A stretch of DNA of 64,000 nt from Symbiodinium natans. Taxonomy: Eukaryota > Sar > Dinophyceae > Suessiales > Symbiodiniaceae. Location: NCBI GenBank assembly GCA_905221605.1, contig CAJNDS010002535.1:1152001-1216000 (forward strand). Reading direction: 5' to 3'. A model generated the notes under the pieces. That model worked only from the letters and a program-made list of their open reading frames with translations. It searched no databases and was not told the DNA's origin. Position numbers and translations under genes: made by a program. Below are positions 19,721 through 29,758 of this stretch, one piece after another. Position 1 is the stretch's first letter. Every line of letters begins with the position of its first letter.

Positions 19721-20752
19721 TCAACAGGGCGCCCAACTGGGCCGCTCCCGCCACACCGAAGCGAGAACAGTCACCGCAGCAAGGACCGATAGCACACCGA
19801 TCCTGGCGCCGGTACGCAGCCGCCCAAAGGACCGCGCACACGAGGAACAACCTTGGAAGCTTCTTGCCGCGGCCCTGGACGCGGACCCGCAAGCAAAGCA
19901 CGGGTCGTGGTCAACCGAGGCAACGGCGACCCCACAATCCGCACATGCCTGCGGAGACGGCTCCGACTCGAACACCGTCTCAACCGCGCCACAACCACAG
20001 GCCGCAGTGCTAACGAGGCCGGAACGCACTTCCGCAACAACCTCGCCCGGCTGGAGAGAGTGATCGCACTCTTGGGCTGCGAGCAACACAAACCCCTTTC
20101 CCTCTCCTGTGGGCCAAAGGCCTGGTACGGCCTCGACCCCGCACTCCACCGGAAGCACTACCTCGGACAGGGATCCCTCTGCGGAGACTCCTTGCTCCCG
20201 CACGACAGGCACCAGCACCCCGTCGCCTGGCGAGAGCTCGAGAGGCTCTTCCCCGTCGTAGCGGAGGAGCTCCCGACTTCCGCCCCCAGGCTCGGTGCAT
20301 GACGCGTCGTCCAGGCTCGACAACCGCGCCTCGAAGGCGTAGGCCCTGTCCTTCCGGGTCTTGCTGTGATCCTCGCACCTGGGCATTCTGATTCCCAGCG
20401 TGTCGAGGACGTGAAAGTCGGGACCCGGCCTGAAGCCCAGGCCCATCCTTCCGGCGCAGTCCAACGCTCTGCCGCCGAGGATCAGTCCGTGCCAATCGGA
20501 CGTTCCCCTAGCTGCGATTTTGCATCGCACGAAAATTTCAGTGTTGGGGCGACAGTCGTCCGCCGTCCTGCCTTCCAGCAGCGTGACGCGCAAGACTGCT
20601 GCCCCCTTCAGAGGAACGGGGGCTCCCGAAGCAATGCCATGCACATATTCGGGGTGGACCCGCTTCTCGAGTCTCACGACCGGGAAGCCGGGATCTTCGG
20701 TACCGATCCCCAGCTCTGCAGCCCGGTTCATCATGCCCACCACAAGTTCCTG
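19721..20752 (-). pseudogene. Retropepsin-like protease remnant and cysteine-cluster region
   Basis: The open frame extends upstream to 21106, but only from about 20752 does it resemble protein: ELVVGMMNRAAELG continues the Gag-end reading in the -1 frame. The segment keeps the flap-like GIASGAPVPLKGAAVL and the LILGGRALD motif near the C-terminus of retropepsins. The expected N-terminal catalytic D-S/T-G turn is absent: Gag ends YRTVVQVLD and the next recognisable residues are already past the active site. A small deletion plus frame change therefore seems to have removed it. The C-terminal part has four CxC/CxxC pairs (roughly residues 390-440 of the frame) and a hydrophobic end, possibly a zinc ribbon plus membrane segment. 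Probably not an active protease in this copy. Confidence 0.6.
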
Positions 20753-23298
20753 TCGAGCACCTGGACTACCGTTCTGTACTGGTAGCCTCCTGGCTCGTTG
20801 TCCGCCAGGTTCCACCAGTCCTTCGGCAGATCGTCCAGGGTGGCGAACTTGTCCCGCCCACCCTTGCCCAACGGAAGCGCGTGCTGCTGCACCGCGGCGC
20901 GTCCTGCGGCTCCTGAGACGCCTGCCTGGACGCCTGAGCTGCCTATCTGGACGCTGAACGCGGCGAAGGGGTTGGACATGGAAGCCCCGGAGGGCGCGGC
21001 CCAGTTGGCAGGCAAGGCCGGCGTCCCTCCTGAGGTCGTCAGGTTGTGGACCATGTCGCAGCTGGCTCCTTTCTTGCACGACCCATTCTTGGAGAAAAAG
21101 GGGCAAACAGTGCCTGGTGGCTTTGCCGCGCCTTTGGCCGCAGCCTTAGGCTTAGCGCTGGCCTTTGCCTTGCCACCTCCCTTCCCTTTGCCCTTGCCTT
21201 TCGCCGTGGCAAAGGTTTGGTCACCCTTCTTAGCCGCGAGAGCTTTTCTGCGAAGCTCCTTGTCGTGGCTGAACGGGCAGGCATCCCCTTTCGGGCAATT
21301 CCCGTGGTCGCGAAAGTGGAAGCAGATCTTCTTGTCCGCCCCCTTGCCAGCTCCCTTCGACGCAGCGGCAAACGTCTGATCCGCGCCAGCCTTGGCCGCG
21401 GCAGCTGCTCCCTTCGCAGCGGCCTTAGCGGCGGCCTTGAGGCTCCGAATCTCCTTCTGAGCCTCGGCTAGCGCGACCGACGGGTCCGCGCTTGGAGAGC
21501 CGGTCGTGGAGTACACAGAGTGGGAAACAGCACGGTGCGCTGCTTCCCTCTGTTCGTACTCCAAGACGACCTTGTGGCTCTCCTCCCAAGTCTGCGGCCC
21601 TCTCAGCCCGCCATCCTTGGGATCGCCGGGCCACAACCGCTTGTCGTTACGTATCTCCTTTTGGAGATACGGGGGCATCTTGCGGAGGTACGAGAGATAC
21701 AACTCTCGTGGGGTCTTCCCAAGACCCACCGCCTCAAGGTCCGCGATCGATGCCTCAAACAAAGGCTCGAATTGGTGGCCTGTGAGCTTGCCCTTAGCGA
21801 GGGAGGCATGCTCACCATCCACGCGGACTTCTCTTTCCTCCCGCGATTCCCCGAACATCAAGTGCTTGTTCTTGATGCGGTCGTACACCGCCTGTGGGTC
21901 GGAGAGAACCTCTCCCGACTTCCACGCTGCGCGGTAGGCGTTCGTGTACGTCTTCATGCGCGAGCCGCGGCAGCGCCCGCGTAGCGCTAGCAGCTTCTCG
22001 CGCGCACTCATACCGCGACAGTTGTTGGCGAGCGCGCAGACGTCCTCGAACTCCTCGTAGAACAGGACAACGTCTCGCGCGTCCGCCTTGTCGTCGGTCA
22101 GCGTCGGCCACGTGAGGTCAGTTTTGACCGTCGTTATGGAGCTTTGCCCGCCCCTCTGCGCTAACGCTTCTTTCAGCGCTTCAGTTTGGGCGGCGAGTGC
22201 GGCGGCGAAATCGCCCGCCGGGTTTTGGGACCCGGTCTGCGAACCTCCGCCGTCTGAACCTCGCTTCAGGGCTTCTATCTCCATCTCCAGCGCCGCGAGC
22301 TTTGCGCGCAAAGGGGAATCGCCGTCCGTCGCGCCCAGGTCACGGGCCGCGGAAGGACCACCTGCAACCTCGGCAGTGTGCAAACCTCCACGGTCCAAAC
22401 CTACCCCCAACCCACTTGCAGTCGCAGGCTGTGGGAGCCCTGGGGAACGCGGCCCCACGGCTTCAACTGGCACATCGGACGGGGAGCTCCAAACCTTCTC
22501 TTGGCTCGAGCTTTCTTTTCCCCCTAGCGCGAGGATAAGCTCCCCGATGCATTGGATTTCACGCTGAATCTCCTCTGCGTCTTCGGGGTCCTCGCCACCG
22601 CGCAAAGCCGCGACCGAGAACCTGGTCCGCAGCCGACGGACCATCTTTGTCGGATGCCAGTTCCCGCCTATCTTCGAGAACTCATCCGCAAGGAGGGTGG
22701 CTTTGGTGCTCAAGGCGTCGAGGTCACGGGAGCTCACCGTGACTCCATGCGCTTTGAGCGCGAGGACAATCCGCGAAACGCGCGTCAAGTAGTCCGCGAC
22801 CGGTTCCTGGTCTGGACGGAAAATCGCGCGCAGCTCCGCCTGTAAGCCCTCTGCGGTGCCTGGCACTGAACCTGCTGTCGACGGCGGACCGGACGGCCCC
22901 GCCGGGCGGGACCCTGGTGCCGTAGCAGGGACATAGGCAGCACCGGTAGGGACCATGGCCAGCTCCCTTGCCGCGGCGCCGACATCCACCCGCGGCGGAC
23001 TGTCGCCTCCAGCGCCCGAGGCCTCAGGGACTAGCTCGGAGTCCTCTTCTTCTTCCTCTTCCTCCTCGTCCTCGCCTTCGGCGTCGTGGAGGAACTTCAT
23101 GACCTTTCGCCAGAGAGCCGCCTCCTGCTCTGGCGTTGTGCTAACCCCATCCCGCTTGGACAACGGACGACTGCCGGTCTCCCTACGCCACTTAAGCCAA
23201 GCGACGTAGCTCATCCGCTCGGGATAGGGAACGTCGCCACCCTCGATCGCTTCGAGGAGGGTGACGCCCTCGGCCTGACCTGCAACCTCTGCGGACAT
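20731..23298 (-). CDS. Gag-like protein with two CCCH zinc fingers
   Basis: Start chosen at ATG 23296-23298, because the extra upstream codons only translate a tandem repeat. 855 residues: an acidic Glu run at 73-88; a long Ala/Gly/Pro-rich part; a helical capsid-like region around 370-580 (FYEEFEDVCAL, GHQFEPLFEASIADLEAVGL, LRKMPPYLQKEI) of the kind found in Ty3-type Gag; then a Lys/Ala/Gly-rich tail with two CCCH fingers, C-x8-C-x5-C-x3-H, at 659-678 and 732-751. CCCH fingers here replace the usual CCHC knuckle and presumably package the RNA. Ends TGA at 20731-20733, where the protease reading continues in the -1 frame. Intact and long; Gag identity is by position and composition. Confidence 0.8.
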   Translation of the reverse strand: MSAEVAGQAEGVTLLEAIEGGDVPYPERMSYVAWLKWRRETGSRPLSKRDGVSTTPEQEAALWRKVMKFLHDAEGEDEEEEEEEEDSELVPEASGAGGDSPPRVDVGAAARELAMVPTGAAYVPATAPGSRPAGPSGPPSTAGSVPGTAEGLQAELRAIFRPDQEPVADYLTRVSRIVLALKAHGVTVSSRDLDALSTKATLLADEFSKIGGNWHPTKMVRRLRTRFSVAALRGGEDPEDAEEIQREIQCIGELILALGGKESSSQEKVWSSPSDVPVEAVGPRSPGLPQPATASGLGVGLDRGGLHTAEVAGGPSAARDLGATDGDSPLRAKLAALEMEIEALKRGSDGGGSQTGSQNPAGDFAAALAAQTEALKEALAQRGGQSSITTVKTDLTWPTLTDDKADARDVVLFYEEFEDVCALANNCRGMSAREKLLALRGRCRGSRMKTYTNAYRAAWKSGEVLSDPQAVYDRIKNKHLMFGESREEREVRVDGEHASLAKGKLTGHQFEPLFEASIADLEAVGLGKTPRELYLSYLRKMPPYLQKEIRNDKRLWPGDPKDGGLRGPQTWEESHKVVLEYEQREAAHRAVSHSVYSTTGSPSADPSVALAEAQKEIRSLKAAAKAAAKGAAAAAKAGADQTFAAASKGAGKGADKKICFHFRDHGNCPKGDACPFSHDKELRRKALAAKKGDQTFATAKGKGKGKGGGKAKASAKPKAAAKGAAKPPGTVCPFFSKNGSCKKGASCDMVHNLTTSGGTPALPANWAAPSGASMSNPFAAFSVQIGSSGVQAGVSGAAGRAAVQQHALPLGKGGRDKFATLDDLPKDWWNLADNEPGGYQYRTVVQVLDRNLWWA

Positions 23299-23378
23299 CG
23301 CCGCGCCTTGGTTAGCAGGCCGCAGGCGTGGCACACGAAGCGCCGCGCCTTGGTTAACAGGCCGCAAGCGTGGCACAC
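23299..23378 (-). repeat. Two-copy ~40-bp tandem repeat before gag
   Basis: The unit 'cgccgcgccttggttarcag' plus 'gccgcargcgtggcacac' occurs twice (23299-23339 and 23340-23378) with one or two differences. It lies in the leader just ahead of the gag start and next to a copy (23385-23407) of the element's palindromic motif. Confidence 0.7.
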
Positions 23379-23463
23379 AGTCCACGCGTCCAGGTCACGG
23401 ACCGCGACAGACAAGCAAAGCAATGCTTGCCCACTCGGGCCGTAGGCACAAGAGCTGTACCTT

Positions 23464-23479
23464 CCCAGAACAGCCCCCA
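23464..23479 (-). promoter_or_regulatory. Candidate primer binding site
   Basis: In element sense the 5' LTR is followed by AT and then TGGGGGCTGTTCTGG. A TGG two bases from the LTR is where a tRNA 3' CCA would pair. The implied tRNA end (...CAGCCCCCA) is unusual at the discriminator base and I cannot name the tRNA, so this is positional evidence only. Confidence 0.35.
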
Positions 23480-23481
23480 AT

Positions 23482-23775
23482 TGTGAAGTCGACCAGCACT
23501 GGACTTGCACTAAGCCAATGCAATCACAGCCCGGTCACGCTGTTTTACGACTTCGCGAGTTCAAGCACTTGTGCAGCTACGCCTGAGTGCGTCCGGTCGG
23601 ACCGCACAGCAACCTAAGAGCTACTGTACGAAACTACCGTGCTCAAAGGCACAAGCTCGGTACTTGAGCCAAAACATTGGCATTGTTACGAATTGCAAAA
23701 CTACACATGCAAGGGAAAACTACAAGCTGCACTAGCACTAAGCAAGCACTCCATGCATGCTTTGACCTGCTCACA
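23482..23775 (-). repeat. 5' LTR
   Basis: 294 bp, collinear with the 3' LTR without indels. Its outer edge (TCACA on the plus strand) directly abuts the TAC microsatellite. By position it should hold the promoter for the element. Confidence 0.93.
23663..23681 (-). promoter_or_regulatory. Spliced-leader-like sequence in the 5' LTR
   Basis: Identical to the copy in the 3' LTR: GCCA, a 3-nt insert, then TTTTGGCTCAAG on the sense strand, about 95-113 nt into the LTR. If transcription starts near here, the RNA would begin with leader-like sequence. Confidence 0.5.
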
Positions 23776-24897
<1,122 letters not shown>

Positions 24898-27800
24898 CTA
24901 CCTGGCGTTTCAGGGAGTAACTAACTGTTACGACCACCTGTGGAGTGGCAACAAAAGTGCGTGGAGCGATGCGGAGCGCCAAGTGTTGCAGGATGTCACA
25001 AGGTCTTTCGCCTTGCACCGACGCACTTTAAACATCTTGAAACCTGTCAAGGCTTGGACGGCACTCGCCGTCTTCAGAAGGCCCACCAATCAGCTCCGTG
25101 GGCGGGTAATTTGTGCCACGGGACTTATGATGCCTCGGCGCCCCAGCTTCAGCCCCTGCTCTACACCCCGGAATTCTGAACCTCAGTTTGCTTCTCATAG
25201 ATTGCGACCTTCACTCAAGCCCAACCGTTGCAGCGTGAGGGGTTTGACACCCCGTTTCGCAGCCCAGGATACAACGGTTGGAGCTTGCACGATCGCGCTG
25301 TGCTTCTCAAAGAGTGTATTGAATCTTGCAGTGCCCGGTTGGCCCTGCTTTTCGTTCTGCGGGTGCACCTTCGGCTGCCGCCGTCCCCTTCATAGATCTC
25401 GAGCTTCTTCGAGCCGGCTCGCAAAACTACAATTCCCAGACTCGAGTCGACCCGACAAACCAAAGCACAAATTGGCAGGACGCAGGGCTGGTGGGCGACA
25501 GTTTCAGGAAAAGGACAACAAACAGCGTGCAACTTCGCAGAGCAATCCAAAAGATCTTCGCAGGCATTCAAAATCACTAGCCGAACAGCAGGTACCTGGG
25601 GAAAGTGATCTCGTCCGACATGGATGTCATGCTAAGGATCGGCCACTCCTCGGTCTCGTGAGAATCCATTTTCCAAACATTGCAAACATTGGTCACCGCC
25701 CAACATCGCCCAACAGTCCAAACAATGTAAACGCATAAGTCAAGTGCAAGCCCCACTCCATGACCGTACATAGGCCTTGCTTTTTCATATGGACCTGGAA
25801 GCCCAAATTAATCCCACACCATCCTACGCCTTCCCTTACACCCCCCCTGTTTCCATGACTTTGCAAACACCCAATGCTTAACAAGCATCTGGCATGTAGA
25901 GGATATCCTCTGGGTATGGAATTCCTTCCGCCTAGGAGAGAGGTGTATCAATGCAGCATCTCATGATGGACATGCAAACGACGGGAAGAAAAGGTCCGCG
26001 CGCTGCGAGCAGAACCTCGGGCGCAACAGTGCTGCTGTTGGCCATGTTTAGGTATGAGCACCTTTTGCTGTACCGACTTGTAAGAAAAGCGAGTGACCAC
26101 CAGGGCGTACCACGGTGCCACCAGTCACCGGCCAGCCCGGCAGAGAGAAAAGGCATCGTGCAATGGCTGACTTGCCAGCCTTTGCCAGGACTGCCCACGC
26201 AACTACCATGTCAGATTGGCATCCTCACAATTGAGTTGACACTGCTTGACCCCTCCAGCACCAAGTTCCTGTAAAATCCTTCCCGACGCAACTACCCATT
26301 GTCCGTTGCAAGATGCCCGCGCATGACCACATATCAGAAGCGGCGAGCCACTGGACACGCCTCGGTTCGCCCCTAGTGACCGAGTGGTGCCATTATCAAG
26401 CCGTCGAAGCAAAAGGTCAACTGCAATGTATAGAGTCATAAAGCCATCGCAAGATGTAAGCGAAGAGCTTCCTGCCTTTTCCCTGCTACAAAACCAATTC
26501 AGCACAGGCAAATGTTGAGGAGAAAGACCGTGTCCTCTTCACGGGAAACCGTGCAAATGCTAAGGGCGTGGGCAGAGCGTGGGTGGTCCAAAAAGGTACG
26601 AATTGGTGCGCATCATATCTTAACTGCCGCACGGTAAGACCCTCGGTCCTTAGCTTCTTCACTCCCACCACAAGACGACGATCCAAGCGCCGCAAATGAA
26701 CAACAATCAGGCAAGAATATGGCCAGAATTATCGCAAGAGCATCAAGTGCAAAAACCCTCAATAGGAACACGTGCGGAAGTCAGAAGTTTGCATGCCCGC
26801 TCCATCGCACTTCACCCAAATAGCTTTGTACCTCCCCGGATGACTCCCTTGTAGCTGCTTGGCAGCAACACCTCGCCCGATTTTTTGCCGGCACAGGCCA
26901 TCTGCTTCCTGCCGTGCGTTACTGCTAGTCCTGCTTCCACAAGAACGAGAAGCCGACACATTGTGGTGCAAGGACTCTGATGTTTTGTTTGGTCTGGCAC
27001 GGAACAAAAAAAAACATGTGGCACGTCAAACAAAACCAGAACACGACAAGATCTTGTCTCTGTTAACCGCAAGCTTACACAAACTTCAGAACACCGAAAA
27101 GAATTGCAGAATTACGCGGCACTTCAATTTGCGAATGCAAGCCGAAGCTACTGAAAGTGAGATCACGTAGGAGCGCATGCTTCGAAGGTGTTTGAATCGT
27201 CACTGATTGGAAGGACACAATCTCACCCTGCCAAGAACTTAATGTGATCCAATGTTCGTGGGCAAGCTTGACACACACAGCATGGCACAGCATGGTGCAG
27301 CACACTCCACACAACTATGCACAGTTTGCCTTGTCCACAAAAACTTCGGGCGCAGCATCCTTGGCAGAACGCCTCTTCGGCCTCGCCTGAAGGATCGCCC
27401 GTTTCCCTGTGTACTGTAATCAAGAGCTCTCGGATGCTTTCAAATGCTTTCAGCAGTTGTGCATTTTGCCTCGCATGCGAAAATGTAAGTGCCCCTTGCT
27501 TCTCTGTAGAGGTCCCACGATGTCCGCATACAAATCCAGTTGCGTCAAATGCGGGCATGCCTGGATGTTGCCGCAAGCTACACATGACAGTTCGGTTCGG
27601 CACCCTTCTAAACCGATTTGCAGAGCTGGCCTTCATTTGCAGCTGATCGCAGCGCTCTAGCCTGTCAAGTTCACATCTAGCATCTCGAGGCTTCATCAAG
27701 CCTTGTGTACTGTACGGCACACTCCAGAAGTCTACAGAGTCTACGGCGTCTCCAGAGTCTACACCACAACCTCGCACACATGACAGTTCGGTTCGGACGG

Positions 27801-27939
27801 TGTCCGAGGTCACGTGTTGCTGCTGGTAGTGAAGCGGGTCATGATGTGGTCTGTATCTATCCGAAAGAGGTCTTACGGGGGGGAGCGGGGGGGGCGGGGG
27901 GTGGCAAACCAAACAAAAACACATGTTTATGCATTTACC
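24898..27939. other. Host DNA, no recognisable gene
   Basis: Only short frames without family resemblance. A minus-strand frame at 27223-27924 is the longest, but its composition is uneven and it matches nothing I know. Short exons could be present. Confidence 0.4.
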
Positions 27940-28400
27940 TGTTTAGGGCTTAGGGAATAGAATCCAAGAAGTAAAATTCATGGAATAAGATATAGGGATC
28001 CCGCTCTTTCGGATATAGCGACAAGATTTCGCGAGCAAGGCTTGCGTTTTGTGATTTAGGGGGGGGAGGGGTCTTTTTCCAAATTGATCCCCCTCTTTCG
28101 GATTTAGAGTTCCTCTCCCCTCTGTAGGGTTTAGGGAATTGGATATGGGGAGAAAAATTCTACGCGTCCCATTCTAAGCGATAAGATTTAGGGAATAGGG
28201 TTCATGTTGTAGGATGAAGGGGCTCGCCTCTCTCGGATTTAAGGACCTTTTTTAACTCGGGCCCCTCTACAAGATTCAGGTGGTGTTCTCTCCGTGCGCA
28301 TGGCAGGGACCCCCCCCCCCCTCTTTAAGGCTTAGGGAATAGGATTTAGGGAGTAAAATTAAGGGTGTGTTTTTTTCAGGGATCCCGCTCCTCAGAATTT
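27940..28400. repeat. Degenerate TTTAGGG-like repeat patch with G and C runs
   Basis: Variants of 'ttagggaatag' and 'gcttagggaataggattta' recur at 27946, 28132, 28187 and 28330, interspersed with G8 and C11 runs. The word TTTAGGG is the plant-type telomere repeat also used by dinoflagellates, so this may be a very decayed telomere-like array. It might also be an unrelated satellite. Confidence 0.4.
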
Positions 28401-28900
28401 CGCCTACGCACAAAAGTAGCATGCCCTTCCTGCTTCTTTGTGATATGTTAGACAGAATGTTGTAGTGTGGTGTTGCAAGGTATGGAGGGGTGCTATTGCT
28501 CTGAGAGGTTTGGGTCGAATTTTACATTGGAGTGAACGGAATTCCGAAGATGTTCGGGTAAAGCGTTTTGCTGTCACAAAGTGGTATTTTTGAGTTGGGG
28601 GGGGGGGGGGTAGCAGCTTGCTCATCTAAGATTCAACCATCGACTTAAGAACTTGTCCAGTTAGGTGCGCCTTTGCATGATGCTGCAAAGACAAAGTAAG
28701 AGCCCGCCTGGTGTACAATTGCTTCACCCGATTTGAGGCTGCAGTGGAGCTCATCAATAGTGTTCTGGATCCAAGAAAGGCGTTCCAACCTGAACAAGCC
28801 TTGTCACAAGAAGACAATCAGACGCGGAACATGCCAGAACCCATCACGCCATCGCAGATTCTTCGTGCCGAGCCTTTAAATTCAAAACATATTTCAAATG

Positions 28901-29758
28901 TCAGGCCTCCATGTGCTCGTTACGTTTTCCGCACAAAGAAGCATAAAACATCGTAAACATCTGCTTGCGATTCCAGGCAGCATTGAAAAAATGTTGAACA
29001 TTGCATAGATACCGTCCGGCTGCGTGCGAATGCTGGTCAAACGAACCATCAATCGAACCATATCGCATGCCAAGGCTGGCGGCAGAAACAAAGGCCATAA
29101 GCTCCAGGACGGTCGCTGCTTGTGTCGAATGCAAGCACATCCACTCTGCCATCTCTAAGGGAAACATGACGTCATACATCTTTCTCGCCATAGCGGAAAC
29201 GTCCCGCAAGGACTTGTGCAGCAAGTCCAACTCAAAAGCCTCTCCCTGCAGCATGAGAATACTGCCGCATCGAGATTGCAGTCTTCCAAAGTGCTGTCTC
29301 AAGCGGCTTTCAAAGTGCTGCAGCGATGTCTGCACAGTGTTACCATGATTGGGCTGCACACCCAAAACGAACTTTACCACCACTACGAAAAACAAAGAGG
29401 GAAGAAAACCCCAAAGCCAGTGGCGCTGTACCAGAGACACACCAGTGAAAATGCAAGTTTTCACCATGGCTTCTATGCCTGCAACCGCAACCTCCGACGT
29501 CGCATAAGCCATGTCATGAACATCACGGCAAATCCTTACATCCGCATCAACAATCATCTGCTCCCGCACATCGGCCTGAAGTCGATAGAAGCGCTGCTTC
29601 TGGAAATACAGCTTGTGCAGCTTTCGAGTCATATTCCGTCTCCATTTCAAGGCAATGCGCTGGCGCAAGCAACTTGTCAAATCTATTGCTGCTGCATGAA
29701 GCAAAACGAAGATGGGATAGCGCAGCCTGAAGTTAGAGCAGCTGTGAGAATTCGTCAA
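28901..29758 (-). CDS. ABC transporter subfamily D-like membrane domain (exon or fragment)
   Basis: 285 codons, with no ATG at the left end of the protein and no nucleotide-binding domain, so this is an exon or a fragment. The order of features follows the membrane domain of peroxisomal ABCD half-transporters: LRQRIALKWRRNMTRKLHK followed by YFQKQRFYRL (residues 31-60); a DADVRICRDV segment at 71-80 like their NPDQR-T-DV motif; a hydrophobic segment at 112-134; the HFGRLQSRCGSILMLQGEA segment at 156-174 like the conserved F--H-RL----E-IAF--GE; and a final helix region at 236-270. The Walker motifs expected next were not found downstream on this strand within about 3 kb. If real, the product would import fatty-acyl substrates into peroxisomes, but sequence divergence is high. 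Could be a pseudogene. Confidence 0.45.
   Translation of the reverse strand: MTNSHSCSNFRLRYPIFVLLHAAAIDLTSCLRQRIALKWRRNMTRKLHKLYFQKQRFYRLQADVREQMIVDADVRICRDVHDMAYATSEVAVAGIEAMVKTCIFTGVSLVQRHWLWGFLPSLFFVVVVKFVLGVQPNHGNTVQTSLQHFESRLRQHFGRLQSRCGSILMLQGEAFELDLLHKSLRDVSAMARKMYDVMFPLEMAEWMCLHSTQAATVLELMAFVSAASLGMRYGSIDGSFDQHSHAAGRYLCNVQHFFNAAWNRKQMFTMFYASLCGKRNEHMEA

Larger units (their letters stand above)
6519..23775 (-). mobile_element. Complete 17.3-kb Ty3-like LTR retrotransposon with Tpt1-like and PLD-like accessory genes
   Basis: Two 294-bp direct repeats (6519-6812 and 23482-23775, offset exactly 16963, two mismatches) begin TGTGA and end TCACA, the TG...CA inverted ends of LTRs. Between them, on the minus strand, long overlapping frames cover about 16 kb. 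In order they encode Gag with two CCCH fingers; a truncated protease; RT thumb, RNase H and a HHCC/DD35E integrase with a GPY-type tail; RT fingers/palm with YVDD; a Tpt1/KptA-like domain; and a zinc-finger/SWIM/PLD protein. The integrase type places it with Ty3/gypsy elements. The ORFs change frame four times. Two LTR differences imply a fairly recent insertion, but the 5-bp flanks (cgaca and actac) are not a target duplication. Size and gene content are well beyond a standard Ty3 element. Confidence 0.9.

Noticed and set aside
23282-23410. CRISPR-like array from the short repeats before gag
   Set aside because: Only two tandem units with no spacers, in a eukaryotic element leader.
27223-27924. 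233-codon minus-strand frame as a host exon
   Set aside because: Uneven composition and no family resemblance; it runs into a G-rich tract.
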